From NCBI GenBank assembly GCA_950295325.1, contig OX485806.1, positions 5,828,001 to 5,892,000 on the forward strand: a DNA stretch of 64,000 nucleotides. The letters are read 5' to 3'. The notes under the pieces are model-generated. The model did no database searches. It was not told the DNA's origin and worked only from the letters and a program-made list of their open reading frames with translations. How positions within the stretch are numbered: the stretch's first letter is position 1; each line of letters begins with the position of its first letter. The position numbers and the translations under genes are program-made. Shown here piece after piece: positions 38,225 through 49,800 of the stretch. Origin of the DNA: Polytrichum commune. Lineage: Eukaryota; Streptophyta; Polytrichopsida; Polytrichales; Polytrichaceae.

Positions 38225-39428
38225 TACAGTCTAACCTTGATAATATCACACCATCCGTTTCACCATAAAGTGTGATATAAACAAGGTGTGACATGTTTGA
38301 TAATGTCACATTTTGAAGATTTGTGCATAATGTGATATTATCAAAAAAAAAAAGGTAGAAAATCAAAATGAAATTACAATGTAAAAAAACAAAAAAAACA
38401 AACACAAGACTTCAATGTTTTTGAATGTAAAATATAATTCAAAATTGTGAATAACAACATGAGCACATCACAATGTGTCATTGAGATCAGCCAATCACTA
38501 GCTTCCAATGTAGCAACAACAACAAAAACAACAACACAACGAAGAACACCTGCACTGCATGAAGAAACACAAGCCTATGATAGAAAGTGTGCATTTAAAT
38601 TCCAAATGAACAATGGTTCATTATATACAAGTGAGCTCGACCATGAGCTTGACTAACCTACCTAGGAGACTGTTTCTACTTATGAGCTTGACTAACCTAC
38701 CTAGAAGATTGTTTCTACTTATGAGCTTGACTAACCTACCTAGAAGATTGTTTCTACTTATGAGCTTGACTAACTAATCTAGAAGATTGTTCCTAATTGA
38801 ATGCCCACTTAGGATGAGCGGCTAACACTTATGATCTTACTAGATTCTCCTATGCGACTATTGACTATAGAAACAGTGAAGACCGTGCCACATATCTTGA
38901 GATTTCTACATTGCAAACCAATTGAACTAATTTAGCTTAAGTCGACACTACTCTGTACCAGCTCAGCTAAACCGTAGAACTTAACATCCTAAATTACTTC
39001 ACACAAGCTGAAACCCTCAAAGACACATAGGTGAACACATGTGACGGAAGGTGGGGTGCATAGAGGCCAAGAAGTCTTGGCAGCGCCGTCAAAGACAACA
39101 CCTTTGAGTGCCGTGTATAGACAGCACCGTTCAGGGTTGGTGCACAGAGGCGGCTCATGACCCTTTGAATAACATTGCATTTATCACAGGGGTGGCTCAT
39201 GACCCTTTTGGCTACTACAATATGTCCATCCAACCATCACATACAATCCATCCATATTTGATATTATCACATTTACACTACGGATTTTGGAAAAAAATAG
39301 TGACATTAACAAGGGTGATAGGGATAATAACGAGGGAGTTTTACACTAAGAAAATCGGTTTCAAACTTTTAGGTGACAATATCAAGGTGTCCCATTAACA
39401 AGGGTGACATTATCAAGGTTAGACTGTA
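38225..39428. mobile_element. Pogo/Tigger-like element 2, nested at the third level (TSD TA)
   Basis: The left end at 38227 reads CAGTCTAACCTTGATAATAT. The right end at 39426, reversed, reads CAGTCTAACCTTGATAATGT. TA flanks both sides. The element is exactly 1200 bp. TA duplications and CAGT-starting ends followed by repeated GATAATNTCAC motifs are typical of the pogo branch of Tc1/mariner elements. No transposase remnant was recognised inside. It carries a four-copy 39-bp tandem repeat. Confidence 0.85.
38645..38800. repeat. Four tandem 39-bp repeats inside pogo-like element 2
   Basis: GAGCTTGACTAACCTACCTA starts at 38645, 38684 and 38723, with a diverged copy at 38762, so the period is exactly 39. 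Each copy ends in GTTTCTACTTAT or a near variant. There are no unique spacers between copies, so this is a plain minisatellite. Confidence 0.93.
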
Positions 39429-39429
39429 A

Positions 39430-41090
39430 ACAGAGACAGGATATGGGGACTTCCCGTCTGTAGCTGCTTATCGAAGTACTGAGATTGTTCGAGTGAAGGA
39501 TAGCTTGATTTCTGATCAGACTTAGCAGGAGTACTGAAGTGAAGCTACTGTATCATCCACAGTAAGCACAGTATCGGTAGCAACTACTGATTTACTCCGA
39601 GGGAACAGCAGAAGACAGGAATTCGTGAGAAGTGGTTGAGTAACGGATTGAATTGTCCATTCTGATCATTAAAAGAACCTCATAGGTTCAAGAATTCACA
39701 GCAAGATGAGCACACCCAACTCATCCAAGGACGAGCTCAAGGTGGCAATTATGTTTTGTTTTTTCTAAAAACAAATCATGGTCAAAATGGTTCGGTCACA
39801 TATGAATGCTTGATATATATTTGAGATTTTACATATGTGAAATAATTCATATGGATATTTTAATATTTCCATGCTATATAAGTAGATAAAAAAGATATTT
39901 ACCTATTCCAAGGATGAAGTATAGCCTTGTTGACATCGATAACAAGTAAGAGGTCTTGTGACACCTGTTGTACGCTCTACTAACACTTCTTGTAATTGTG
40001 GGGAGCATGGGCACAGGTGAGGACCTCTTCTACAAGTGCTATGCACCATTCGAAGAATTGTCTACTCATGAATAATTCCCCAAGAAAATTGTTCTTGAAA
40101 TATGGAATACTTACTACGAGTATATCTTTCTTGGAAAAAACAGTATCTACTATATACATTTTGACTGATAAAATACCCGATATAAGGGGATCTGAATTCT
40201 TTGTTATAGCTCAAAAACGCTACGCAGATATTGTGGATAATTCTCTGCTGAAATGCAATTTCCAATAAAACAGACAGGACAATATATGATCTGCTATTTT
40301 TCTTTTATAGTATACGGTTGATGGACGTCTGAGACAAGTCCTCACCGATAAAGCAAATAACCAGATGAGAGTAAGGATGGGGGGTAGAGGAAAAAGGTAC
40401 TTAGGATTTCCCCTAAGTCCTCATATGGTGACCACCTGACTGACTGAAGTCAGAAGTTATGACTACTAATAAATTGGTCAAGTCTTTCTCATACTTTCAA
40501 ATGACTGTATTCAGTAGGCACAAAGTGACAATAACAAATGTCTATTAAAGTGTGCAGACATGCTAATCAATGTGTAGCAAGTCTGAGAGGAAACTAAAGA
40601 TGCAAAGGATAACACATAGATCTGTGCAACTATTGCCGATCTACAAATAGTTCAGAAAAATATCTGTGATAGAATTTTTACACACATACTTGGTACAAGA
40701 ATGTGGTAACAAGCTGCTATAGTCAGGAACGAAATTACGGATTTAATGCTTTTATAAAAGCTTCTTACGACAAATGGCTGGATTCTGACACTTGAAAATG
40801 AAGTAACTACCATTTGAGTCTAGGGGTCACCTGTGCTCGCAGAACAACTTCTGTTGATCAAGGTACAGATTAAAACATCACAAACCTCGGTAGTGACCAA
40901 GAGTGTTACCAAGGAAGGACAGAATGACGTCCGGCTCTAAAAGAATGTAAGAAATGAAGACATAAAGTACCAAGGGATTATCAGGACCCTATTCAAAATG
41001 GGATGTATGTTGTCATTACATAACCTGACTCTACAAGAGGGATGAAAGATCCTACTCTAACAAAGAGAATAATCATGACAAGATTGGTCA
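39430..41090. other. Harbinger-like element interior, no recognisable gene
   Basis: AT-rich interior. The longest open frame (39996-40268) has no recognisable motif and is best treated as chance. A CT run at 41093-41108 borders the candidate exon that follows. Confidence 0.5.
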
Positions 41091-41155
41091 GCTCTCTCTC
41101 TCTCTCTGCTGTAGTAGCTCCTTAGCGATTTTTTTTTGTGCAATTTTTTTTCGCA

Positions 41156-41515
41156 ATGGCTGGTTACTCACAATTTCAGTTTGGTAGTAGCCAAGATGAG
41201 GACGACCTCATTGGTAGTGAGAATTATTTTGAGCCCTCAAGGCAATTTCCAGGAAGTGCTCTTAGGGCTTATGTTCAACACCCTTCTCCACTTGCAAGGA
41301 ATTTGAGGGAAGAGTTTGAAGGAGGAAGAGAGATAGAGGAAGAGAATGATGTAGAAATTGTGGAACGGCCGATTGAGACCACAAGGAAGAGAGGTCCAAT
41401 AGCAAAGAAGAAAGCTCCGGCCAAGAGGAGAGCCAAGAGGAGAAACGATAAAATACTTCAAAACCATAAAGATCATAAGAGAGCACAAAATCTCTCTTCT
41501 TCGATTATCCATGAT
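41156..41515 (+). CDS. Unrecognised basic open exon within the Harbinger-like element
   Basis: This 120-residue open frame starts MAGYSQFQFGSSQDEDDL. It has an acidic middle (REIEEENDVEIVE) and a Lys/Arg-rich segment (KKKAPAKRRAKRR) that could be a nuclear localisation signal. A CT microsatellite and a short T-rich stretch precede the ATG. Its position in the element and its acidic-then-basic layout would fit the first exon of a Harbinger accessory DNA-binding protein, but I do not recognise the family and no Myb/SANT helix is visible. The start could also be 18 bases upstream at 41138 (MQFFFAMAG). Confidence 0.35.
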
Positions 41516-42092
41516 TGAAGATCAAAGATAAGAAGAGAGAAATTGATGAGGATGATTAAGAGGAGAGCATGTCTTAAATAATACCAAAGAGTAGTGCTTG
41601 TCCAATGTGTATGGGTTTTCCCCTCTTCATTCTTAAACACCCAAGGAGACATTTATTTCCTACATGGGCCAAACTTGACAATTGGCAATTTGGCAATTTT
41701 CATTATCTTTTGAATAAAATTGAACATTATATTACACAATTCTTATGAACACAATTCTTGTTGAAATCTTTTGATACAATGTGAATGTAGAGAATTATGG
41801 TTTTTTATCACAAAAAATCTTCACCATTAGGTGAACTTCTCTTCACCGGTGGACTTCTCTAGTGGACTTCTCCTCTAGGTGTTTAGACTTCAACCGGTCA
41901 AGACTCCTTAAGAAATATTTTATTGCCTTTAATTCTTCTCCGGCACATCCACCATTTGCCTCATATAACCATGTCTTGGCCAAGCATTCTTGACCGACCG
42001 GAGGCCTTCTCCACCGTAGTGTAAACCGACCCTAAGAGTGCTTGAAGTGCAATGGTCACATGCCCTCAATGTCGTGTGTGGAGTGGCCCTAA

Positions 42093-42935
42093 GACTCACT
42101 CCATGCAAGTTTTCTTTCTTGCTAGTGTGTGGTGTTACGAATATAAAAGGTATGCAAGTGTTATTTTGGTTACTTTTCTTAGTTGAACACCTTTATTTGA
42201 TTGGTGTGTCGTTAGGTGAGGATCCAAAAACGAACACCATAAAGACACATGTTTAAAAGAGATTGGACTACGTTTTTAATGTTTATTCATTGCTCCACTC
42301 AATTGCGAGGACATATGTATTCATTTGAGGAATAAATAATAAACATGCACTTATGATAATCGTAACCAAAGTAGGGGAGCTCTGATTTACAATATGTTTT
42401 TTGTTGATACTTCACAGTAGATTTGCTAATGCAACATGAAGTTTGACATGTAGATCTAGTGAATGGGTAAAAGATATAGAAAAACGAACATACCGTATGG
42501 GTGAACTAGACTTTTTTTTAGGTTTCTACTTATGTAGAGGGTTGATTACAAAATGAAAATTACATGGCATATTAGCAAATTCGAATGAGGACATGAGAAT
42601 TGATCTAGCTTTTTGGGAATCGGTGTGAAAAGATGGATTCTTGATCTAATGAATGTCATAGATGATTTACACTAGTTTCCTTTTGGATATATACATGGTG
42701 GTATGAATTTCTAGAGGCCGGGCCAATTTGTTGTACGTGTAAGAGGCTTGAAATCCTCACTTGTGATTAGTCAAAATGTTGAAATCGGCCCCAATCCCTT
42801 TACACTCAGAGGGTGGGCCAATTTGGTGGTATGAAATTTTTAATCAAAATATGCATGGTCTGAAACAGCCTGAGCTCATTGAATTGGGTGCACCCAAAAT
42901 GGAAGGCCAATTCTTGGCCTCACAGCCAATGTCAG

Positions 42936-42974
<39 letters not shown>

Positions 42975-43092
42975 GTTTTTTTAGCGAACCATATCCATTG
43001 GATTATGTGGAAATATGAACGGCTCTATGCTAGATTATGCTAAATCTGTTGGATTATGCTAGATTTATTGAATCAGCCTAGCTTCTTGGCCC
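42093..43092. other. Intergenic: dispersed repeat copy and microsatellite
   Basis: 42170-42310 matches the dispersed repeat family (AACACCATAAAGACACATGT, GAGATTGGACTACG). A CT run at 42936-42964 passes into TATATATA. 42690-42850 has GGGCCAATTTG-type motifs that may be worn Harbinger MITE ends. No gene was seen. Confidence 0.5.
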
Positions 43093-43241
43093 TAAGGCCT
43101 TTACATATGGGAAAATTGACCCCCATTATAATTTCATTATAATATGTAGTTGAGGCCAGCCTCCAACGCAAAGGAGCTGAAATTTCATGCAATCGACCTC
43201 AAGGGGAATTGGCCTAGCCTCTAGGTGTAAAGCGGCCCTAA
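43093..43241. mobile_element. Tourist-like MITE of 143 bp (TSD TAA)
   Basis: The left end at 43096 reads GGCCTTTACATATGGG. The right end at 43238, reversed, reads GGGCCGCTTTACACCTAGAG. TAA flanks both sides. It has the same GGGCC-TTTACAC end style as the Harbinger-like elements nearby. Confidence 0.65.
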
Positions 43242-43435
43242 GTGTTGCAAATCTCCTATCGGTCACAATTCATGATAGGTGCACTCCCCTTATATTGTGA
43301 TTGTTCAAGTTTGATGTCCAGACTAGAGGGAGAAAAGAAGATGCGATTATGATAGGTGTATAAACATTATTTGCACCTTTATGTGTACCACATCATACAA
43401 TCAATGCAACTATCAAGTAAAGTAGATGAGCTTAC

Positions 43436-44268
43436 TACAATCCACCCTCTATAAATGTTACACCTATAAGTGTTCACCCTCTCTAAATGTTAACTTTCTT
43501 CTACTCCCCACATATTGCACACTATAAATGTTAAACATGTTAACTGTTAACAAAATGATACTTCCTTCTTTGTAAATTTTACTCTATAAATGTCAACGAA
43601 TGAAATACAACCATAATATGAATGATAAAAACTACACATCCAGTTACATTCCTCTCTCTCTCATCATGCGTTAGACTAAGTTTGGCTACTAATAGTTCTA
43701 GTGATGGAAGTTTAAGAATGGAGGCACAAGAGTATGTGCAATACGAATTAAACTTTGATTTGAACAATCCATATGAGGTCACCGAAGAGGATGTATGGGA
43801 TGTTTTAGGCTCTATTGGTGGGACTTCTAATGTCTAAGATGATGATTGTGAGGGAGAGGAGTGAAAGGTGGAACCCATTCCATCTTATAGTGACTTGCAA
43901 TCTAGTTTTGGTACCATTAGAAGGTACATGGAATCACGTTCATGTGATGTGTCCAAGTAAGTGGGTTTGTTGGTGCAGATTGAGAAATATTTGCAAGTTG
44001 TGCATGCAGATGAATCTCACCAAAGAACCATTGATTCATACTTCACCCGTGATTTGTAAACTTGATATTGAATAAAGTTTTGATTGGGTTTGCAATTTTA
44101 TGAATGGTATTCTCTCACAAGGACTCTTCACAATTGCTTATATTTATAAATGTTAAGATTTGTATATTGCTCAAAATAGTAATTTTATAATTGTTAATTG
44201 TTAACACCTCTATAAATGTTAACTTTGATCCACTCCCGAGGGTTAACATTTATAGAGGGTAGACTGTA
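43436..44268. mobile_element. Pogo/Tigger-like element 3 (TSD TA)
   Basis: The left end at 43438 reads CAATCCACCCTCTATAAATG. The right end at 44266, reversed, reads CAGTCTACCCTCTATAAATG. TA flanks both sides; length 829 bp. CTCTATAAATGTTAAC-type motifs repeat near both ends. It encloses a stop-riddled transposase C-terminus. Confidence 0.82.
43622..44059 (+). pseudogene. Pogo/Tigger transposase C-terminal remnant (element 3)
   Basis: One frame runs through the element with three in-frame stops (43835, 43862, 43958) and no frameshift. It has an acidic stretch (EVTEEDVWDVL, then DDDCEGEE) and ends HQRTIDSYFTRDL. The ending QRTIDSYF closely resembles that of element 1 (QRTIDSFF), and a TI(D/T)SFF-type tail is characteristic of pogo/Tigger transposases from family knowledge. 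The catalytic DDE core and DNA-binding N-terminus are absent, so it cannot be an active transposase. Confidence 0.7.
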
Positions 44269-44422
44269 CAGATTGGCCTCTTCTCCCATGGAAAAAAATC
44301 GTGAAAAAATCATCCTTGTCGCACAAAGAATCTTGTATGAAATTAATATAACAACAACAGTGTCAAGGTGCCAAAAATGGCAGTGTATGACAAACTTCCA
44401 AAAAGCATACCCTACCCTACCC

Positions 44423-44927
44423 TTAGGGCCACTTCACACATGAGACTGAGAGCCCATGTCCAGTACACTTCAAGCACTCTCATTGGTGGGAAAGGCAGAG
44501 CCCGTCCAAGTTCACTTTGCACTATGCTTGAGGGACCAACGGAGTATGTGAATGAAAGATGGATGTAAAGTCTACATGGATTCCAACATGGCATCGAATG
44601 GATAGTGTTTCATGGTCACTTGGATTATTTTCAAAAACCACCTTTTGGAGGTAGGTCTAACACAAAACTGGGAGACCAAGGCACTCCAAACACTCAAAAC
44701 CGTTGATTTATTCTATTTTATCGTGGGTGAGGACCCACATGAATTAAAATTCATCGAAATAGCATTTGATTGAGGACCCGGTCACATATGACTTCACACT
44801 ACACTTGAGGATCCGTGACCACACTACATGATTTCGGAGGTGTGTTGGGATGGCCTTTGGACACTTTCTTTTGGGCTCTCACCATTTCATGGTCACAGCT
44901 CTTGGCTCGTGTGTGAAGCGGCCCTTA
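44423..44927. mobile_element. Short Harbinger-like element, 499 bp (TSD TTA)
   Basis: The left end at 44426 reads GGGCCACTTCACACATGAG. The right end at 44924, reversed, reads GGGCCGCTTCACACACGAG. TTA flanks both sides. It is the intact relative, in opposite orientation, of the outer element upstream of PTAC6. They share the GGGACCAACGGAGTA segment and the AAGAAAGTGTCC segment near the end. Confidence 0.85.
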
Positions 44928-46770
44928 GTTCCAACATTTGCTGGTCGGATAATTTTTGTTTTGGAACATGGATATCCAACACCTCATTTTTAGGGTTTTA
45001 GGACGTCATCACTTAAAGCTCCAGGTTGTTCACCTCTTCCTATTCTCAAGCTTCTTATCCAATTACGGGGGACGCTAAGTACCCCCCCACGAACTAATAG
45101 GGATTCCATATTCGGGCGGGGGCAGCCCTCCCACGAAATTTCTGGCCCCGCCCGGATTTTTTCCAAACCCGCCCGAAAATAGCTGCCCGCCCCGCCCGAA
45201 AACGAAAAAAACATTGCTCTTCCATTCTTCAAGGCCGCTTGACTACAAATCCCATATTGAGTGCACTTCACCTTCAAGGTCTCAAATCCAATATATATGT
45301 GCACTTCCACCTAGTAAATAAGGCATTAAATGGGATTTCATTCCGGAAGTGAAACCATCAACCAAGAATGCAATTAACTTGGAAGTCAAAAAATTAGAAA
45401 ATCCTCATCAACATTGAGGTTATAATTTTTATGACTTACCATTTGAAATTGTCTTCGTCATTCTTAAATGACACTTAAATTTAGTGTGCTGATGTGGTAT
45501 GTATATTTTATAATATTTTAGATAATTCTGGCTACTTTCAAGAATATTCATACGCACTTATTTATAAAATATACTTAATGGAACTAATTAATAAATTATT
45601 TTAATTACCGGATTTAATTGGAGTTAATTCCATTAATTAAATTGTCATCCAATGCATAAAACATTGCTTCTATAAATTCATCAATAATTGGTGGAAGTGT
45701 CCTACAATAATACCAATTCAATGGTGCTCGATCTTTGATTCAAAATAATTTTCCTTCTAAGGATATGTAGGAAGAAAAATGAATAGGGCTTGCATTTGAC
45801 ATTAGTAAGCATTGACCTTCAATGAGTACTGCATGCACATTTACATGTTCAACTCCTTAATGCGCTTCCCACATTGGTGGATAGGATTGTCAAGAGATGT
45901 GCAACACATGTGAGAGGGAGAAGACTAGGGTTTCATGATTAGGGTTTAGGGTTTAGAACAAATCCTCACATGGGAAATCTACAGTATCATAACACATACA
46001 CAATCCATCTTCACATGTCAACCTCCCACTTGCCTTCCCAGCCAATGTGACAAATTCATGCACCAACAATTCAACAAGTGACAGAAGAAGAAGAAGAAGA
46101 AGACACTCCACATATTGACATGTGGCATAATGCGAGGGTGTGGGTTAGCTTCTTTAGTGGTTTGCATTAATGTCAAAATCCGTGAAGGGAGATGAATGCG
46201 ACAATAAGGAGTGGGATTTGAACAAAGAACATCCATTCCCTAGGGTTTTGGGATATTAGAGAGTGAATGACATTACAAAGGTCGATGTTATGGAGTTTAG
46301 GGTGTGTTTGTTCACTTATTCACGCATCCGAGAAGTTGCCATAGTGACATAAACTAACATTTGACACTAACCCTTATATTTAAACTGATAGACACTTGCC
46401 TGTTTATGCAATTCAGTCATTACTTGAAAAGATTCTTCCAGGTGACCAAAAAACTCAAAATTACATGGGAGGTCTTTCGGGCCGACCCTCACCTGTGTGA
46501 ATGCCTGAACCAAAAGGGCTCCCACTAATAATGCTTAAGAATGTCTTCTGTCCACGTGGCACTGTGCCGCCAGATAGGCACTTTAGGGTAATGATGTGGC
46601 GGAGTAAAAGTGTGAGGTGGCAGAGCCCAGCACAAGAAACCTCTTCTCTCTCATACAAGTGATCATCTCATCTGATCTCATCAAGTGGCTCCCTTGAGCA
46701 ATGATTCAAGTATGTTAGCTCAGTTCAGTGCTTGAATTTGTTGTTGTTGCATCACAATTGCTTGCTGCTC
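44928..46770. other. Intergenic, with a GC-rich patch and telomere-like motif
   Basis: 45060-45190 is a GC-rich patch with repeated GCCCGAAAA/CCCGCCCG motifs in an AT-rich setting. At 45930-45955 there are two TTTAGGG-type repeats after a third nearby. A GAA run lies at 46085-46100. No gene was recognised. The upstream region of the oxidoreductase gene begins near the right end. Confidence 0.5.
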
Positions 46771-46773
46771 GTG

Positions 46774-46782
46774 TATATAAGG
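46774..46782 (+). promoter_or_regulatory. TATA box of the saccharopine dehydrogenase-like gene
   Basis: TATATAAGG lies 117-125 bases before the ATG at 46899. This would place transcription start near 46805 and leave a leader of roughly 90 bases, ordinary for a plant gene. Confidence 0.55.
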
Positions 46783-46898
46783 CAAGTTGTGGTGTTTTTT
46801 AGTGGTAAGTTATAAACTTGTAGAACACAATCTTGTAGTGGTAAGCTAGTCTTTTTTCGCATCAACCAGGCTGTGATTTGCTCAAGGGGAGCTAAGCT

Positions 46899-49800
46899 AT
46901 GGCGGAGGAAGTAGTAGACATTGTGATCCTGGGAGCCTCAGGGTTTACAGGAAAGTATGTCCTGCGCGAGCTTCTCAAGTTTGTCAACCCTCCCAATGCC
47001 CCTCCTCGCCGAATCGCCATAGCCGGCCGCTCCAAGAAAAAATTGGCCGCTGCCTTGACATGGGCATCATCATCATCCGGGGACCAAAACTTGTCTATGA
47101 ATACTAATAATAATATTAACATCCCTATTTATGAAGCCGATGTGAACAGCGTGCAATCCCTCATCTCTCTGTGCAAGAAGACCAAGGTGCTGGTGAGCTG
47201 TGTGGGCCCTTATAGAAAATATGGGGAGCCTGTTGTCCAAGCTTGTGTGGAGGCTGGGGTGGATTACCTTGACATCACTGGGGAACCCGAGTTCATGGAG
47301 AAGATGGAGCATCTCTACCACGAGAAAGCTAAGCAATCAGGTTGGTTTGTATGTAATCAATACATTTACCTTATTTTTTTCCCATATATGCATCAGATCC
47401 AAAGAGTGCACAAGGCGGATTGAGTTGAAGAGGGTTTGATCTTTTTTTCTTAATCTTTTTTTAATTTATTTAAAATATTTAACGTATGTGTGTGAGAATG
47501 TTGTGAACAAGCCATGCAACCATGTGTTGGAGCGTGTGAGGATGTCGTGAACAAGCCATGCAACCATGTGCTGGACCGTGTGAGGATGTTGTGAACAAAC
47601 ACAAGGGTGATGGGTTTCATAACCAAATTTCGCTTTAAACTGGAGATGGCATGCACATCTGCCGTCTTTTGCTTTAATTGATGTTTCGGCATGGAAATGT
47701 CATGGCTTCAGAGATTGAACATATAAGCCTGTTTTGTTTCCATCAGAGCATAATTGTGCCTTTTTATGTGTGGGAAAAGCGATCATGTGTTGGACCGTGT
47801 GAGAATGTTGCCATCAAAAACAAGGATGATGGGTTTTATACCCGAATTTCAATGTAAACTGGAGATGACATCTACATCTGCCATCTCTTGCTTAGTTGAT
47901 GGTACATTGTAATGTGGCTTCGGAGACTGAACATAGATGGGTTTCTTTCCATTAGTGCAGAAGTCTGCCTAATGATGAAGAAGGTGCTCTGCTTTTTATG
48001 TGTGGGAAAAGCAACCATATGTGCCGTGTGAGAATGTTGCAAACAAAAGCAAGGGTGGGTTTCATACCCGAATTTAACTGTCAACTGGAAATGGCATCTA
48101 CATCTGCTATCTCTTGCTTAGTTGATGGTTTGGCATTGAACTATGGCTTCAGAGATTGAACATATAGCTTATTTCGTTTCCATTATTGCAGAAGTTTGCC
48201 TAATGACCAAGAGAGTGCTCTGCTTTTGGGCCATGTGGGAATGTTGTGAACAAAAACAAGGTTACTGGGTTATATACCCGAAATTCACTGTAAACTGGTG
48301 CTGACACTTACAACTGCCATCTCTTGCTTTAGATGATGGTTTGGCTTCAGATATTGAAAATGTAGCTCGTTGTGTTTCCGTTAGTGCATAAATCTGCTTA
48401 TTGAAGAAGCAGGAGAAGAAGGTGCTCTGTTTATATGTCCTGTTAGACTTGTTAAGCCCTTCATGGCTGATGGACGTCACATGTGGTAGATTTGTATCTA
48501 GTAATTTATGCCACACAACATCTGATCAGAGTTTCAGATTTATGTCAATGTTTTGACATCCAACTAAGAGGGGAGCTTGTCGAAGATTGCCCTCCTAGCA
48601 AAAATAGGATGCTTTCTTGTATAAATATACTTCTGGCTTTTGTTTTCCTACCTCAGATTTTTGTCTTGTCTCTCCTGATTTCCTTGTGTCAAAGAAAATT
48701 GAGATCTATTTCATTCTAGTTTTTATCGATTCCTTTTGATTGGTTTGAATTGGGTATGTCACTCTGAAAGCTCTAGATAAACTCTCTCTGTCTTATTTTG
48801 TGATTTACTGGTTACGCATATATGTAAGCATTTTTTGAACCTTGAGACTTACAAGGGTTTTTTTGTTCACTGATGAGTGTCCAGTATTATTAAGCTCCAA
48901 TTTTTTTGGGTAGCAGTCCTGAACATCGTCTATTCTGCCCAAACTTGAGTATTGAGGAGATTGCCGAAGTTATTTGGCAGCAAGCAATTAGATTACTCCT
49001 ACACACACACACACACACAGACTTGGCTGTGGTATCAACAGTCAGTGGTTGAAATGAAGTTATTTTAAAGCCTTGTGCAGATATAGCCTTGATTTTTATG
49101 AGCCTATATGTTTTTAACAGCAGATTTATGCACTAATGGAAGCAAGACAACCTATATGCTCAATAAGTGAAGCCAGATTTCAATGAACCATCAACTAAGC
49201 AAGAGATGGCAGATGTGGATGCCTTCTCCAGTTTAAAGTGAACTTCAGATACAAAACATATCACCCTTGTTTTCGTTTGCAATGTTCTCACTCAGTCCAG
49301 ACTCCAAACGGTTGTGAACAAGAACAATATATATAGCCCTGTGCACATATAGCCTTGATTTTAATCCTCTCTAGTGGGACTATATCATCAATCACTTGTT
49401 CTCTTGGACTATTTTAGATTAGATTTGAGTAAAAATGATGACATGTTTTTCCATACAGGGTCTCTGGTGGTTAGTGCGTGCGGATACGACTCGATCCCAG
49501 CGGAATTTGGTGTCATTCACAACACCCAGCAATGGGATCCTCCCTCTGTCCCTAACAGTGTAGACTCTTACCTTGTCCTTGAAACTTCTGGTAAGAGCAT
49601 CAAAGGCAATTTAGGGACTTGGGAATCTGCAGTTCTTGGTGTTGCGAACCAGGCGGACCTTCAGAAATTGCGCAAATCAAGGCCTCGCCGGGCGCGTGCT
49701 CAGGTTTGTATTTCCATCAATGCCTGTACATCATTTCACTCAACCTTTCTTGAAACTAGAGCACATATAATGAAGATTTTACAGTTTTTAAAATATTTTT

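Larger units (their letters stand above)
37672..42035. mobile_element. PIF/Harbinger-like element nested in the outer element (TSD TAA)
   Basis: The left end at 37675 reads GGGCCGGTTTACACTACGGT. The right end at 42032, reversed, reads GGGTCGGTTTACACTACGGT, and the match continues GGAGAAG. TAA flanks both sides (37672-37674, 42033-42035). The element is 4358 bp. It carries a perfect 35-bp hairpin near its left end, an inserted pogo-like element (38227-39426) and one candidate open exon at 41156-41515. No DDE transposase was recognised, so it looks non-autonomous. The sequence between 39430 and 41090 has no convincing gene. Confidence 0.85.
36803..42092. mobile_element. Outer PIF/Harbinger-like element, split by a second element (TSD TAA)
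   Basis: The left end at 36806 reads GGCCCACTTCACACACGAG. The right end at 42089, reversed, reads GGGCCACTCCACACACGAC. TAA flanks both (36803-36805 and 42090-42092), the 3-bp target duplication expected of PIF/Harbinger elements. Its own sequence is 36806-37674 plus 42036-42089, about 0.92 kb, because a 4.36-kb element sits inside. Joining the two sides restores homology to the intact short relative at 44426-44924 (the CCAATGAGAGTGCTTGAAGTG junction region). It has no transposase of its own. It lies immediately upstream of PTAC6. Confidence 0.82.

Noticed and set aside
38645-38800. CRISPR-like regular 39-bp repeats
   Set aside because: The copies are contiguous without unique spacers and lie inside a plant transposon; this is a minisatellite.
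47200-47439. Alternative-frame protein over exon 1 of the oxidoreductase gene
   Set aside because: The conserved Rossmann and GEP motifs are in the other frame.
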